This document shows, one piece after another, positions 8,882-17,599 of a stretch of DNA of 64,000 nucleotides (the stretch's first letter is position 1; each line of letters begins with the position of its first letter). The DNA comes from CAVURS01 sp963834425 (GTDB lineage: Bacteria > Actinomycetota > Actinomycetes > Actinomycetales > CAVURS01), in NCBI GenBank assembly GCA_963834425.1, contig CAWIBR010000010.1, forward strand, positions 1 to 64,000, given 5' to 3'. The notes below the pieces were generated by a model. The model saw nothing but the letters and a program-made list of their open reading frames with translations, was not told the DNA's origin and did no database searches. Made by a program: the position numbers and the translations under genes.

Positions 8882-10101
8882 CGCAGCTGGACGGCCATGG
8901 CCTCGACCGCGAGGAGGGGCGCGACGTTGGCGGCGATCCGCTCGCGGGCCTCGCGCACCGCCTCCATCCGCTGCACGACATCCTCCGGGCTGAGCTCGCG
9001 GGCCAGCCGGGTCAGGTCCACGCGCATCTCCTCGTTGACCAGGTCAACCGGGTCACCGGCCAGCAGGACCAGGACGTCGCGGTAGACCGAGAGCACGTCG
9101 ACCAGGGCCCGGTCGACGACGTCGCGCTGGAAGCGTGTGGCCCGGGTCTTCTGGTCCTTCTCCATCGCACTGAGCTGGGCTCGCACGTGTGGAGGCTGGG
9201 TGCGGGCCGAGGGGTCGGCCCCGAGTGAGTGCACCAACCGCTCGCGCTCGGCGCTGTCCCGCTCGGCCGTCGCCGCCTTGGCCTCCTCGGCCGCCGTCTC
9301 GACCAGCTCGCCGGCCAGCAGCACCGCGTCGCCGACCCCGCGGATCCGCAGCGGCAGGGTGACGACGTCATGCCGCCGGATCCGGGCGCCCTCGTCGCGG
9401 GCCAGCCGCCGGGCCAGGCCGATGTGGCTCTGGGCCGCGCGCGCGGCGTACGCCGCCATGGCCGGATCGATGCCATCGCGCCGGACCAGCAGATCCGCTA
9501 CCGCTGCGGTCGACGGGGTGCGCAGCGCCAGGTGCCGGCAGCGGCTGCGGATCGTGACGATCACGTCCTCCAGGCTCGGCGCGCAGAGCATCCACACGGT
9601 GCGGGCCGGTGGCTCCTCGATCGCCTTGAGCAGGGCGTCGGCCGCCGTCTCGGTCAGCCGGTCGGCGTCCTCGATGATGATCACCCGCCACCGCCCCATG
9701 GTCGGGCGGCGAGCCGCGAGCTGGACCAGCTCGCGGGCCTGCTCGGTCTTGATCGAGAGCAGCTCGGTGGCGATGACGGTGACGTCGGCGTGGGTGCCTG
9801 CGAGCGCCGTCCGGCATTCATGGCACTCCCCGCAACCACCGTTCGGGCACTGCAGGGCCGCCGCAAACGCCCGCGCCGCAACGGATCGGCCCGATCCCGG
9901 CGGTCCGGTGAACAGCCACGCGTGCGTCATCCCGCTCGCCGAGGCCCCGGAAACTGCTGCGGCAGTCGCCCCCGTCACTGCGACGGATAGCGCCGAGACG
10001 GCCGCCGTGCGCAGAACGTTGACCACCCGCTCCTGGCCGACCACGTCGCCCCAAACCCCGTCGGCCGGGCCGATGTCCCTGGACGCCGTCACTGTGCTCA
10101 T
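8869..10101 (-). CDS. holB: DNA polymerase III delta' subunit
   Basis: Clamp-loader subunit (delta') of the replicative polymerase, 410 residues. Walker-A-like GPPGSGRS at about 66–73 has Arg where an active ATPase has Lys, as expected for the non-hydrolysing delta' subunit. A zinc module C-PNGGC-GEC-HEC follows at about 85–96. Walker B-like VIIIEDADRLTE and the ADALLKAIEEPPART segment precede the SRC motif in IRSRCRHL. The C-terminal collar domain is helical and charged. It is upstream of the secreted hydrolase and downstream of the MFS–tmk gene on the same strand, matching the conserved actinobacterial order tmk–holB. Confidence 0.92.
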   Translation of the reverse strand: MSTVTASRDIGPADGVWGDVVGQERVVNVLRTAAVSALSVAVTGATAAAVSGASASGMTHAWLFTGPPGSGRSVAARAFAAALQCPNGGCGECHECRTALAGTHADVTVIATELLSIKTEQARELVQLAARRPTMGRWRVIIIEDADRLTETAADALLKAIEEPPARTVWMLCAPSLEDVIVTIRSRCRHLALRTPSTAAVADLLVRRDGIDPAMAAYAARAAQSHIGLARRLARDEGARIRRHDVVTLPLRIRGVGDAVLLAGELVETAAEEAKAATAERDSAERERLVHSLGADPSARTQPPHVRAQLSAMEKDQKTRATRFQRDVVDRALVDVLSVYRDVLVLLAGDPVDLVNEEMRVDLTRLARELSPEDVVQRMEAVREARERIAANVAPLLAVEAMAVQLRWSR

Positions 10102-10119
10102 CGGCTGCTCATCGGCTGC

Positions 10120-12831
10120 TCATCGGTGCTGGCTCGTCTCGTCGTCGCCCAGCGAGAAGATCTCCTCCGCCAGCGCCGGGTCGGACTCCGGCTCGGTTCC
10201 GGGAGGTACGGCGACCGGCTGGGTCGGAGCGGCGGCGGGCGGTACGGCGATCGGCTGGGTCGCGTCGATGGATCGCGGCGTGGTGACCGGCGGCGCGACG
10301 GGCTGGGTGACGGGCTGGGCTGCCGGCGCGCCCGGCAGGACGATCGGCAGCTCGCGGGTCTCGGCTCCAGCCCGCTCGCGCGAATCCCGGTCCAGCCAGG
10401 CCATCTCGGCCTCCTGCTGCTCGCGCAGCTCGCGTTCCTGCTGCTCCAGCGCGGCCTGCGCCCGCAGGGCCTCGTCCCGGGCGGCCTGCTCTCGGGCCGC
10501 CTGGGCCAGCACGGCCTGCTCGTGTCGCTCGCGCTCCTCACGCGCCGCCCGCTCGAGATCCGCGGCGAGCTGCGCCCGCAGCAGGGCTTCGCGTTCGGCC
10601 TGCTCGCGGGCCAGCCGGTCGGCCTCGGCCTGGGCCAGGGCGACCGCCTCGGCGACCCGCTCGGCCTCCGCCGCCGCCTCGGCCGCCGCCTGGGCAGCGA
10701 GCTCGGCCTCCCGCCGTACGCGTTCGGCCTCGAGGGCCTCGCGCTCGGCTCGTTGCTGGGCGGTCTCGGGCAGCAGGGGGGCTACCCGGGCGCGCACCTG
10801 GTCCTGCAGGTGCTCGGGCAACGAGGCGGCGTTGACGACGAGATAGCGTCGCGGCTCGGCCTGAGCGAGCGCCAGGAAGCCCTGCCGGACCCGGTCGTGG
10901 AAGTCGTCCGGCTCGGACTCGACGCGGTCCGGACCCTGCGAGTCCTCGCCGCGACGGCGGCGCGCGTCCTCGGCCGACAGGTCCAGTACGACGGTCAGGT
11001 CGGGCACCAGATCGGCGGTCGCCCAGCTGGAGAGCTGGCGCACCTCATCGGCCCCGAGGTCGCGGCCTGCGCCCTGATAGGCGACCGAGGAGTCCACGTA
11101 GCGATCGGTCACGACGACCGCACCGCGGGCCAGGGCCGGGCGGATCACGCTCGCGACGTGGTGGGCCCGGTCGGCGGCGAAGAGCAACGCCTCGGCCCGC
11201 GGAGCCAGGTGGCCCTGGTGCAGCAGCAGGTCGCGCATCTGCTCGCCCTCCGGCGTACCCCCGGGTTCGCGGGTCAGGACCACCTCGTGACCGAGCGACT
11301 CCAGCCAGGTCTGCAGGCCGCGGGCCTGGGTCGACTTGCCGACGCCGTCGCCGCCCTCGAGCGCGATGAAGAAGCCCGGGTACTCGGAGTGGGCAGCGCC
11401 CAGGACGCGCAGGTCCCCGGATCGGCGCAGGGCAGTCCCCAGGTCGTGCCACAGCGGGATGCCGCGGCGGTCGTCCATCTGCCGGTAGGACATGATGCCG
11501 ACGCCGATCGCCAGCAGGCCGGCCAGCAGGAAGGTCGCCATCGCACTGCTGTAGGTCAGGACGATGTCGTCGCCGAGGTGCACGGTGCGCGGCAGCGAGA
11601 AGACCCGGCCGAGCAGGGCCGCGAGCGCCGGCCCGAGCGCCAGCACCGAGATCAGGACGACCCGCACGAGTGACTGGACGAAGCTGAACGTCCGCCCGCG
11701 GACCTCGTCGCCAACCTCGAGGCCGAGCAGCGTGTAGCCGCAGACCCACGCGACCCCGCCGCACGCGCCGAGGCCGAGGGTCAGGCCGGTCGCGACCACG
11801 ATGTTGGGCACGAGCGATAGCAGGACCAGCCAGAGCCCGGCCGAGGTCAGGGCCAGCCCGAACAGCCGACGCCGGGACAGGCCGGCGAGCAACCGTGGCC
11901 CGAGCCACATGCCGAGGGCGAGCCCCAGGAAGACGGCCGCGAAGAGCACGCCGTACGCCGCGGGGCCGCCGCCCAGGTCGACCGCGAACTGCTGCCCGAG
12001 CCCGATGACCAGCCCACCGGCGGCGAAGGCGCCGAGCATGCCGATCACCAGCCCGCGGATCAGCGGTGTGCCGCCGATGAAGCGCCAGCCCTCGATCACG
12101 GCCCGCCACAGGGGCTGCTCGGCCGCGATGTGGTTGACCGACTTCGGGAAGGCCATCCGCCAGATGACCAGGCCGGAGACCAGGTAGCTGAGCGCATCGA
12201 TCCCGATGCCGATGTAGGAGCCCTTGGGGTCGAGCCCCAGGTTGGGGAACGCGTGGACCAGGATCCCGTTGAGCAGCACCAGGCCCGAGAACGCAAGCGC
12301 CGCAACGGGTGCGGTGCCGTAGGTCGCGATCAAGCTGAGCTGGTTGGCCGCCTCGAGCCGCTTGCGCGGCACCAGGTTGGGCATCGTCGCGTCCTTGGCC
12401 GGCAGCCAGAACAGGCCGACGCACTCGATCAGCAGCGTGGCGACGTAGAGCCACCACAGCGTGCCGACGAACGGCACCGTGATCAGGATGAGGAAGCGCA
12501 GCACGTCGCCGTAGACCAGGACCCACCGGCGCGAGATCCGGTCGGCGAGCGCCCCGGCGAGCGGGCCGAGGACGACCGCCGGCGCGAGCCGCAGGATGAA
12601 GACGCCGGCGACCGCGAGGTACTGCGCGTTGGGGTTGCTGCCGGCCAGGTAGTCGGCCATCGCGGTGATGGCGAGCAGGCCCAGCCAGTCGCCGAAGCTG
12701 GAGAAACCGAGCGCCAGCCAGAGCCGCCGGTACGGCGTGATGGCCAGGACGGCCTTGAAGTCCGGGTCCGGCATCTCGACGGCTTCCATCGCCCCGAGGA
12801 CGCCCGCCGCCCCGGAACCCTGGTCCGTCAC
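10120..12831 (-). CDS. tmk: Fusion of MFS transporter and thymidylate kinase
   Basis: A 903-residue bifunctional protein. Residues about 30–460 form an MFS-type membrane domain of some 12 helices (start region YRRLWLALGFSSFGDWLG, loop ALADRISRRWVLVYGD). From about 485 a complete dTMP kinase follows: P-loop EGGDGVGKSTQA, the REPGGTPEGE motif, DRYVDSSVAYQG, and a lid region with DARRRRGED. After the kinase comes a long Ala/Glu/Arg-rich coiled coil (about 680–800) and a Pro/Thr-rich tail ending near DDETSQHR. Such MFS–Tmk fusions occur in actinobacteria next to topA. dTMP kinase is essential for dTTP synthesis; the cargo of the transporter half is unknown. Start is a GTG at 12831. Confidence 0.88.
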   Translation of the reverse strand: MTDQGSGAAGVLGAMEAVEMPDPDFKAVLAITPYRRLWLALGFSSFGDWLGLLAITAMADYLAGSNPNAQYLAVAGVFILRLAPAVVLGPLAGALADRISRRWVLVYGDVLRFLILITVPFVGTLWWLYVATLLIECVGLFWLPAKDATMPNLVPRKRLEAANQLSLIATYGTAPVAALAFSGLVLLNGILVHAFPNLGLDPKGSYIGIGIDALSYLVSGLVIWRMAFPKSVNHIAAEQPLWRAVIEGWRFIGGTPLIRGLVIGMLGAFAAGGLVIGLGQQFAVDLGGGPAAYGVLFAAVFLGLALGMWLGPRLLAGLSRRRLFGLALTSAGLWLVLLSLVPNIVVATGLTLGLGACGGVAWVCGYTLLGLEVGDEVRGRTFSFVQSLVRVVLISVLALGPALAALLGRVFSLPRTVHLGDDIVLTYSSAMATFLLAGLLAIGVGIMSYRQMDDRRGIPLWHDLGTALRRSGDLRVLGAAHSEYPGFFIALEGGDGVGKSTQARGLQTWLESLGHEVVLTREPGGTPEGEQMRDLLLHQGHLAPRAEALLFAADRAHHVASVIRPALARGAVVVTDRYVDSSVAYQGAGRDLGADEVRQLSSWATADLVPDLTVVLDLSAEDARRRRGEDSQGPDRVESEPDDFHDRVRQGFLALAQAEPRRYLVVNAASLPEHLQDQVRARVAPLLPETAQQRAEREALEAERVRREAELAAQAAAEAAAEAERVAEAVALAQAEADRLAREQAEREALLRAQLAADLERAAREERERHEQAVLAQAAREQAARDEALRAQAALEQQERELREQQEAEMAWLDRDSRERAGAETRELPIVLPGAPAAQPVTQPVAPPVTTPRSIDATQPIAVPPAAAPTQPVAVPPGTEPESDPALAEEIFSLGDDETSQHR

Positions 12832-12930
12832 CGCTGCCTCACCACGGTGGTCAGGGTACTTTGCCCGACTGACCCCAGGTCCGCCTGAGGGTGCGCCTCA
12901 GGTGCGGCTGCCGTTCAGCCGGCGGCCGGC

Positions 12931-15751
12931 TCAGCTCTTGGCCGCGGCCTTCTTGGCCGTGCGCTTGGCGGCCGTCTTCTTGGTCGCCTTCTTGGCGGTG
13001 CGCTTCTTCGGGGCTGGCCCGCGGGCCCGCTTCTCGGCCAGCAGCTCGGCCGCACGCTGCAGCGTCACCGTGGTCGGTTCGTCGCCCTTGCGCAGGGTTG
13101 CGTTGGTCTCGCCGTCCGTGACGTAGGGACCGAACCGGCCGTCCTTGACCTGGATCGGCTTGCCCGAGACCGGGTCCGCCCCCAACTCGGCCAGCGGTGC
13201 CGCCGCCTGCCGGCCGCGCCGCTTGGGCTGGGCGTAGATCGCGAGGGCCTCCTCGAGGGTCACCGTGAAGAGCTGCTCCTCCCGCTCCAGCGAGCGCGAG
13301 TCGGTGCCCTTGCGCAAATAGGGCCCGTAGCGACCGTTCTGCGCGGTGATCTCGTCGCCCGACTCCGGGTCGGCGCCGACGACTCTCGGCAGCGACAGCA
13401 GCCGAAGGGCGTCGTCCAGGCTGACCGTCTCGAGGGACATATCGGCGAACAGGCTTGCCGTGCGGGGCTTCTGGGCCGCGGCCGCCTTCTTGGTCGCCCG
13501 CTTCTTTGGCTTGACCTTGACGGCACCGTCACCGCCGTCACCGCCATCGGGCTCGGGATCTGCGGCCACGGGCGTCGGGGCCGGTGGGTCCTCCGGGGTC
13601 GGGATCACCTCGGTGACGTAGGGCCCGTAACGGCCGGCCTTGGCGATGATGTCGCGCCCGGTGACCGGGTCGGTGCCCAGGACCCGGCCGTCGTCGGCAC
13701 TGGCCTCGAGCAGCTCGCGGGCCTTCGCCGGAGTCAGCTCGTCGGGGGCGATGTCGTCGGGAACCGTTGCCCGCCGGGGGTCTTCGCCGTCGACGCGGAT
13801 GGTCGACTCGACGTACGGGCCGTAGCGTCCGACGCGCAACACCAGGTCCTCACCCAGCGGCACGGTCGAGATGTCGCGGGCGTCGATCTCGCCGAGGTCG
13901 TCGACCAGGGCGCGCAGCCCCTCGGCGCCGGCTCCGTTGACCGCCGCGCCGTCGGCAGTGTTTTCGCTGCCGAAGTAGAAGCGGCGCAGCCACTCGACGC
14001 GCTGCTCCTCGCCGCCGGCGATCCGGTCGAGGTCCTCCTCCATGCCTGCCGTGAAGTCGTAGTCGACCAGCCGCGGGAAGTGCCGCTCCAGCAGCCGGGT
14101 GACCGCGAACGCGAGCCAGGTCGGCACCAGGGCCGAGCCTCGCCGACGGACGTAACCGCGGTCGACGATGGTGCCGATCGTGGCGGCGTAGGTCGAAGGG
14201 CGACCAATTCCCCTCTCCTCCAACGCTTTCACCAGCGTTGCCTCGGTGAAGCGAGGGGGCGGGCTCGTCTCGTGACCGTCCGCGTCGACCGAGAGCGTGT
14301 CCACGGGGTCGCCGACCGCGAGCTGGGGGAGGCGACGGTCCTCCTCGCGCGCCTCGTCGGCGGCCTGGCGGTCCTCGTCACGACCTTCTTCGTACGCCGC
14401 GAGGAAACCGCGGAAGGTGATGACGGTGCCCGAGGCGGACAGCTCGACGTCGCGGCCGTCGGCCAGCGTCGCCGCCAGCCGGACGGTGGCGGTCGAGCCC
14501 GCGGCGTCGGCCATCTGGCTGGCGACGGTGCGCTTCCAGATCAGCTCGTAGAGCGCGAACTCCTCGCCGCGCAGCTCCCCCGCGACCTGGGCCGGCGTGC
14601 GGAAGCGGTCGCCCGCCGGGCGGATCGCCTCGTGGGCCTCCTGGGCGTTCTTGACCTTGCGCTCGTAGCGGCGCGGCGCCTGCGGCACGTAGTCGTCGCC
14701 GTACAGCTCCCGGGCCTGGCTGCGGGCCGCGCTCAGCGCGGCCTCCGACAGCGTCGTGGAGTCGGTGCGCATATAGGTGATGTAGCCGTTCTCGTACAGC
14801 CGCTGGGCCACGCTCATCGCGTGCTTGCTGGAGAAGCGCAGCTTGCGACTGGCCTCCTGCTGCAACGTCGAGGTGGTGAACGGCGCGGCCGGCCGGCGCG
14901 TGTAGGGCTTCTCCTGGACCGAGCGCACGGCAACCGGCGCCGTCTGGACGCCGCTGGCGATCGCCTCGGCCATCGCCTGGTCGAGATGCACGACGTCGGC
15001 GCTCTTGAGCTCGGCCAGGTCGGTGAAGTCGCGACCGGTGGCGACCCGGCGGCCCTCGACAGCGACCAGGCGCGCGGTGAAGCTCGAGCGCGCGGTCACC
15101 CTCGGGGGCGACATCGGCGACGACGTCCCAGTACGACGCGGCCCGGAAGGCCATCCGCTCGCGCTCCCGCTCGACGACCAGGCGGGTCGCGACCGACTGC
15201 ACGCGGCCGGCCGAGAGGCCCTGGCGGACCTTGCGCCACAGCACCGGGGAGACCTCGTAGCCGTAGAGCCGGTCCAGGATCCGGCGGGTCTCCTGGGCGT
15301 CGACCATCGGCATGTCGATGTCGCGGGTCTGGTTGACGGCGGCCTGGATCGCCTCGCGGGTGATCTCGTGGAAGACCATCCGGCGTACGGGGACCGTGGG
15401 CTTGAGCACCTCGCGCAGGTGCCAGGCGATGGCCTCGCCCTCGCGGTCCTCATCCGTGGCCAGGTAGAGCTCGTCCGCGTCCTTCAGCAGCCGCTTGAGG
15501 TCGGCGACCTTCTTCCGCTTGTCCGGGTCGACGACGTAGTAAGGGTCGAAGCCGTTGTCCACGTCGACCGCGAACCGGCCGTAGGGACCCTTCTTCATGT
15601 CCGCCGGGAGCTCGCTGGGGTTGGGCAGGTCGCGGATGTGGCCGACGCTCGCCTCCACGTCGTAGCCGTCGCCGAGGTAGCCGGCGATGGTGCGCGCCTT
15701 CGCGGGCGACTCGACGATGACGAGTCGGCGCCCGCTGTCCTTGCCTGCCAC
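12931..15751 (-). CDS. topA: DNA topoisomerase I, one frameshift
   Basis: Type IA topoisomerase relaxing negative supercoils. Starts at GTG 15751, eight nt after an AGGAAAGG ribosome site, with the TOPRIM domain RRLVIVESPAKARTIAGYLG and DEDREGEAIAWHL (acidic triad). The strand-cutting tyrosine is in NGYITYMRTDSTTLS, near residue 325. The C-terminus has several GRYGPYV repeats instead of zinc fingers and a lysine-rich tail (KKRTAKKATKKTAAK), typical of actinobacterial TopA. A one-base frameshift near 15095, beside a run of five G's, separates the TOPRIM half from the rest. Because TopA is normally essential and single-copy, this is most likely a sequence error. It lies about 100 bp upstream of the tmk fusion on the same strand. 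Confidence 0.92.
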
Positions 15752-15948
15752 GTGCCTGCCTTTCCTGCTGTTCCTGTGCCCGTTCCTGTCCCGGTTCCGG
15801 CCCGTTCCGGCGCACCGGGTGACCCGGTCGCGATGAAGCCCGGGGCCCTGACGGTAACCCGGCGCTGCCGCGCGGAGGCTATCGGAGGTCACCCAGCGTG
15901 GCGAACGCCACACCCGACCGGCCCAATTCCGGGTTCGTCGTGGCCGAG

Positions 15949-17551
15949 TCAGGCGAGAGCGAGCAGGCCGTCCGCGACGAGGCGCCGCACGGCGGGTACG
16001 GCGCGTTGCCGCAAGGCCGAGGCGTCCTCCTCCAGCAACCCGGCGACCGCGTCGACCAGGACGCCCAGCGGCAGCTCGCCGTCGCAGGCCCCGACCAGGC
16101 CGGCGAGCGCCGTATCGACCCGCACCGACCGCTGGAGTCCGCCACCCTGCTGGAGCCGGATCACGCTCGGGTCGGCGGCGCCGGGCGATCCGAACCGCTC
16201 CTCGGTCACGTCCGCAGCGACCTTCAGCCGGGCACCCAGCAGGTCGCCGTCGCTCGCACCGAGCAGCCACTCCTCCGCGGCCAGCACGTCGGCGACCGTC
16301 GCCCCGAGACTGTCACCCACCGGTCCCGGATGCTCCTCGAGTCGCCGGATCCGTTGCGGCAGCGCCGAATTGACCGGACGGCGCAGGGTGATCACCCCGA
16401 AGCCGATCGCCTCGACCCCCCGGCTCGCGAAATCGTCGAGCCACGCGGCGTACATCGAGGTGTACGCCGCAGAGCCGGCCGGTTCGCCACCATCGCGAGC
16501 CCAGGTCTCGGCGTACTCCGCCGGGTCCTGCACCTCGCGTTGGACCACCCATCCATGCAGCCCGCTGGCGTCCAGCCAGCCGCCGACCCGGTCGAGCCAC
16601 GACTGCCCGCGGACGTGCTCCCAGTTGCCCAGCAGCTGCGCGGTGCCGCCGGGGGCCAGCACCGAGCCGACCTCCTCGACCAGTCGGCGGACGACGTCGT
16701 CACCGGCCAGGCCGCCGTCCCGGTAGGTGTAGGCCGGGGCCGGGTCCGCGCCCTCCCGAGCGCCCGTCGCCCGCGGGGTGATCGACGAACGGCGGGTTGG
16801 AGACGACCAGGTCGAACTCGCGGCCGCCGACCGGATGCAACAGGCTGCCCCGGCGCAGATCGAGGGTGCGCCCGGCGAACGGGCCGTCCTCGGCCGCCGC
16901 GTTGAGCTGGGCGTTGAGGCGCGCGATCCGCAGGCAGCGGGCCGAGGTGTCGGTGGCGGTTACCTCTCCGGCGTGCGTGGCCAGGTGGAACGCCTGCACG
17001 CCGCAGCCCGTGCCGATGTCCAGGGCCCGGCTCACGGGAGTCCGCGGGGTCCAGCGGGCCAGCGTCGTCGAGGCACCGCCGACGCCGAGCACGTGGTCCG
17101 GCCGCAGGGGTCGCACCGCCTCCACCGGGTGGGTCAGGTCCGAGGCCAGCCACCACTCGTCGCCGTCAGCGGCGTACGGCGTGAGCTCCAGAAGCGGGCG
17201 AACCTCGTCGTCGGGGGCAGCCCCCGAGGCCTCGACCAGGCCCAGCACCTCGGCACCCGCCGTACCGGCTTGGGGCAACGCCCGGTCGAGGGCCGCGCGC
17301 GCGACCGGGAGGCCGAGCAGCCACAGCCGGGCCAGGACCGCGAGCGGCTCGGTGACCAGGTCGCGGGTCACCCGCTCGGCCGGGAGGATCTCGTCGCGAC
17401 CCAGAGCCGCCTGGGCCACCGGTCCGAGCAGCTCGGCCAGCGGGCCGACCCGGAAGCCGGACCCGCCGGCTGCCGCGAGGTCGCGCGCCAACCCCCCAAC
17501 GGCTTTGGCCGTCGACTCCGGGTTGTCGGGCGCCGATCCGGTGGTATTCAC
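15949..17551 (-). CDS. SAM-dependent methyltransferase (DUF7059/MTS type), one frameshift
   Basis: Three parts are visible: an N-terminal helical region (LARDLAAAGGSGFRVGPLAE), a Rossmann methyltransferase core with ALDIGTGCGVQAFHLA (SAM binding) and the catalytic motif DLVVSNPPFV at about residue 250, and a C-terminal winged-helix-like domain. The NPPF motif marks methylation of an amino group in RNA, protein or DNA; the target is unknown. A frameshift near 16720–16740 follows the NPPF motif, and sense resumes at YTYRDGGLAGDDVVRRLVEE. The GTG at 17551 lies inside the palindromic repeat (17503–17588), so the repeat may supply the start and first 16 residues; a TTG at 17491 just after the repeat is an alternative start. 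Confidence 0.75.
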
Positions 17552-17588
17552 CCGGTTTCGACGGCCAAACCCGGATTCGACGGCCAAG
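17503..17588. repeat. Dispersed palindromic repeat, copy 2
   Basis: Left arm TTTGGCCGTCGACTCCGGGT begins at 17503. The inverted arm ACCCGGTTTCGACGGCCAA starts at 17550, followed directly by ACCCGGATTCGACGGCCAA. Twelve bases of the arms (TTTGGCCGTCGA) pair perfectly. The copy fills the gap between the hppA stop and the methyltransferase coding region and contains the latter's candidate start codon. Confidence 0.88.
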
Positions 17589-17599
17589 AGCCAGCGGGG

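Noticed and set aside
12931..15453. A shorter topoisomerase with an alternative N-terminus starting at 15453
   Set aside because: The first 120 or so codons of that frame are an out-of-frame copy of the TOPRIM domain; the true N-terminus continues in another frame from 15751.
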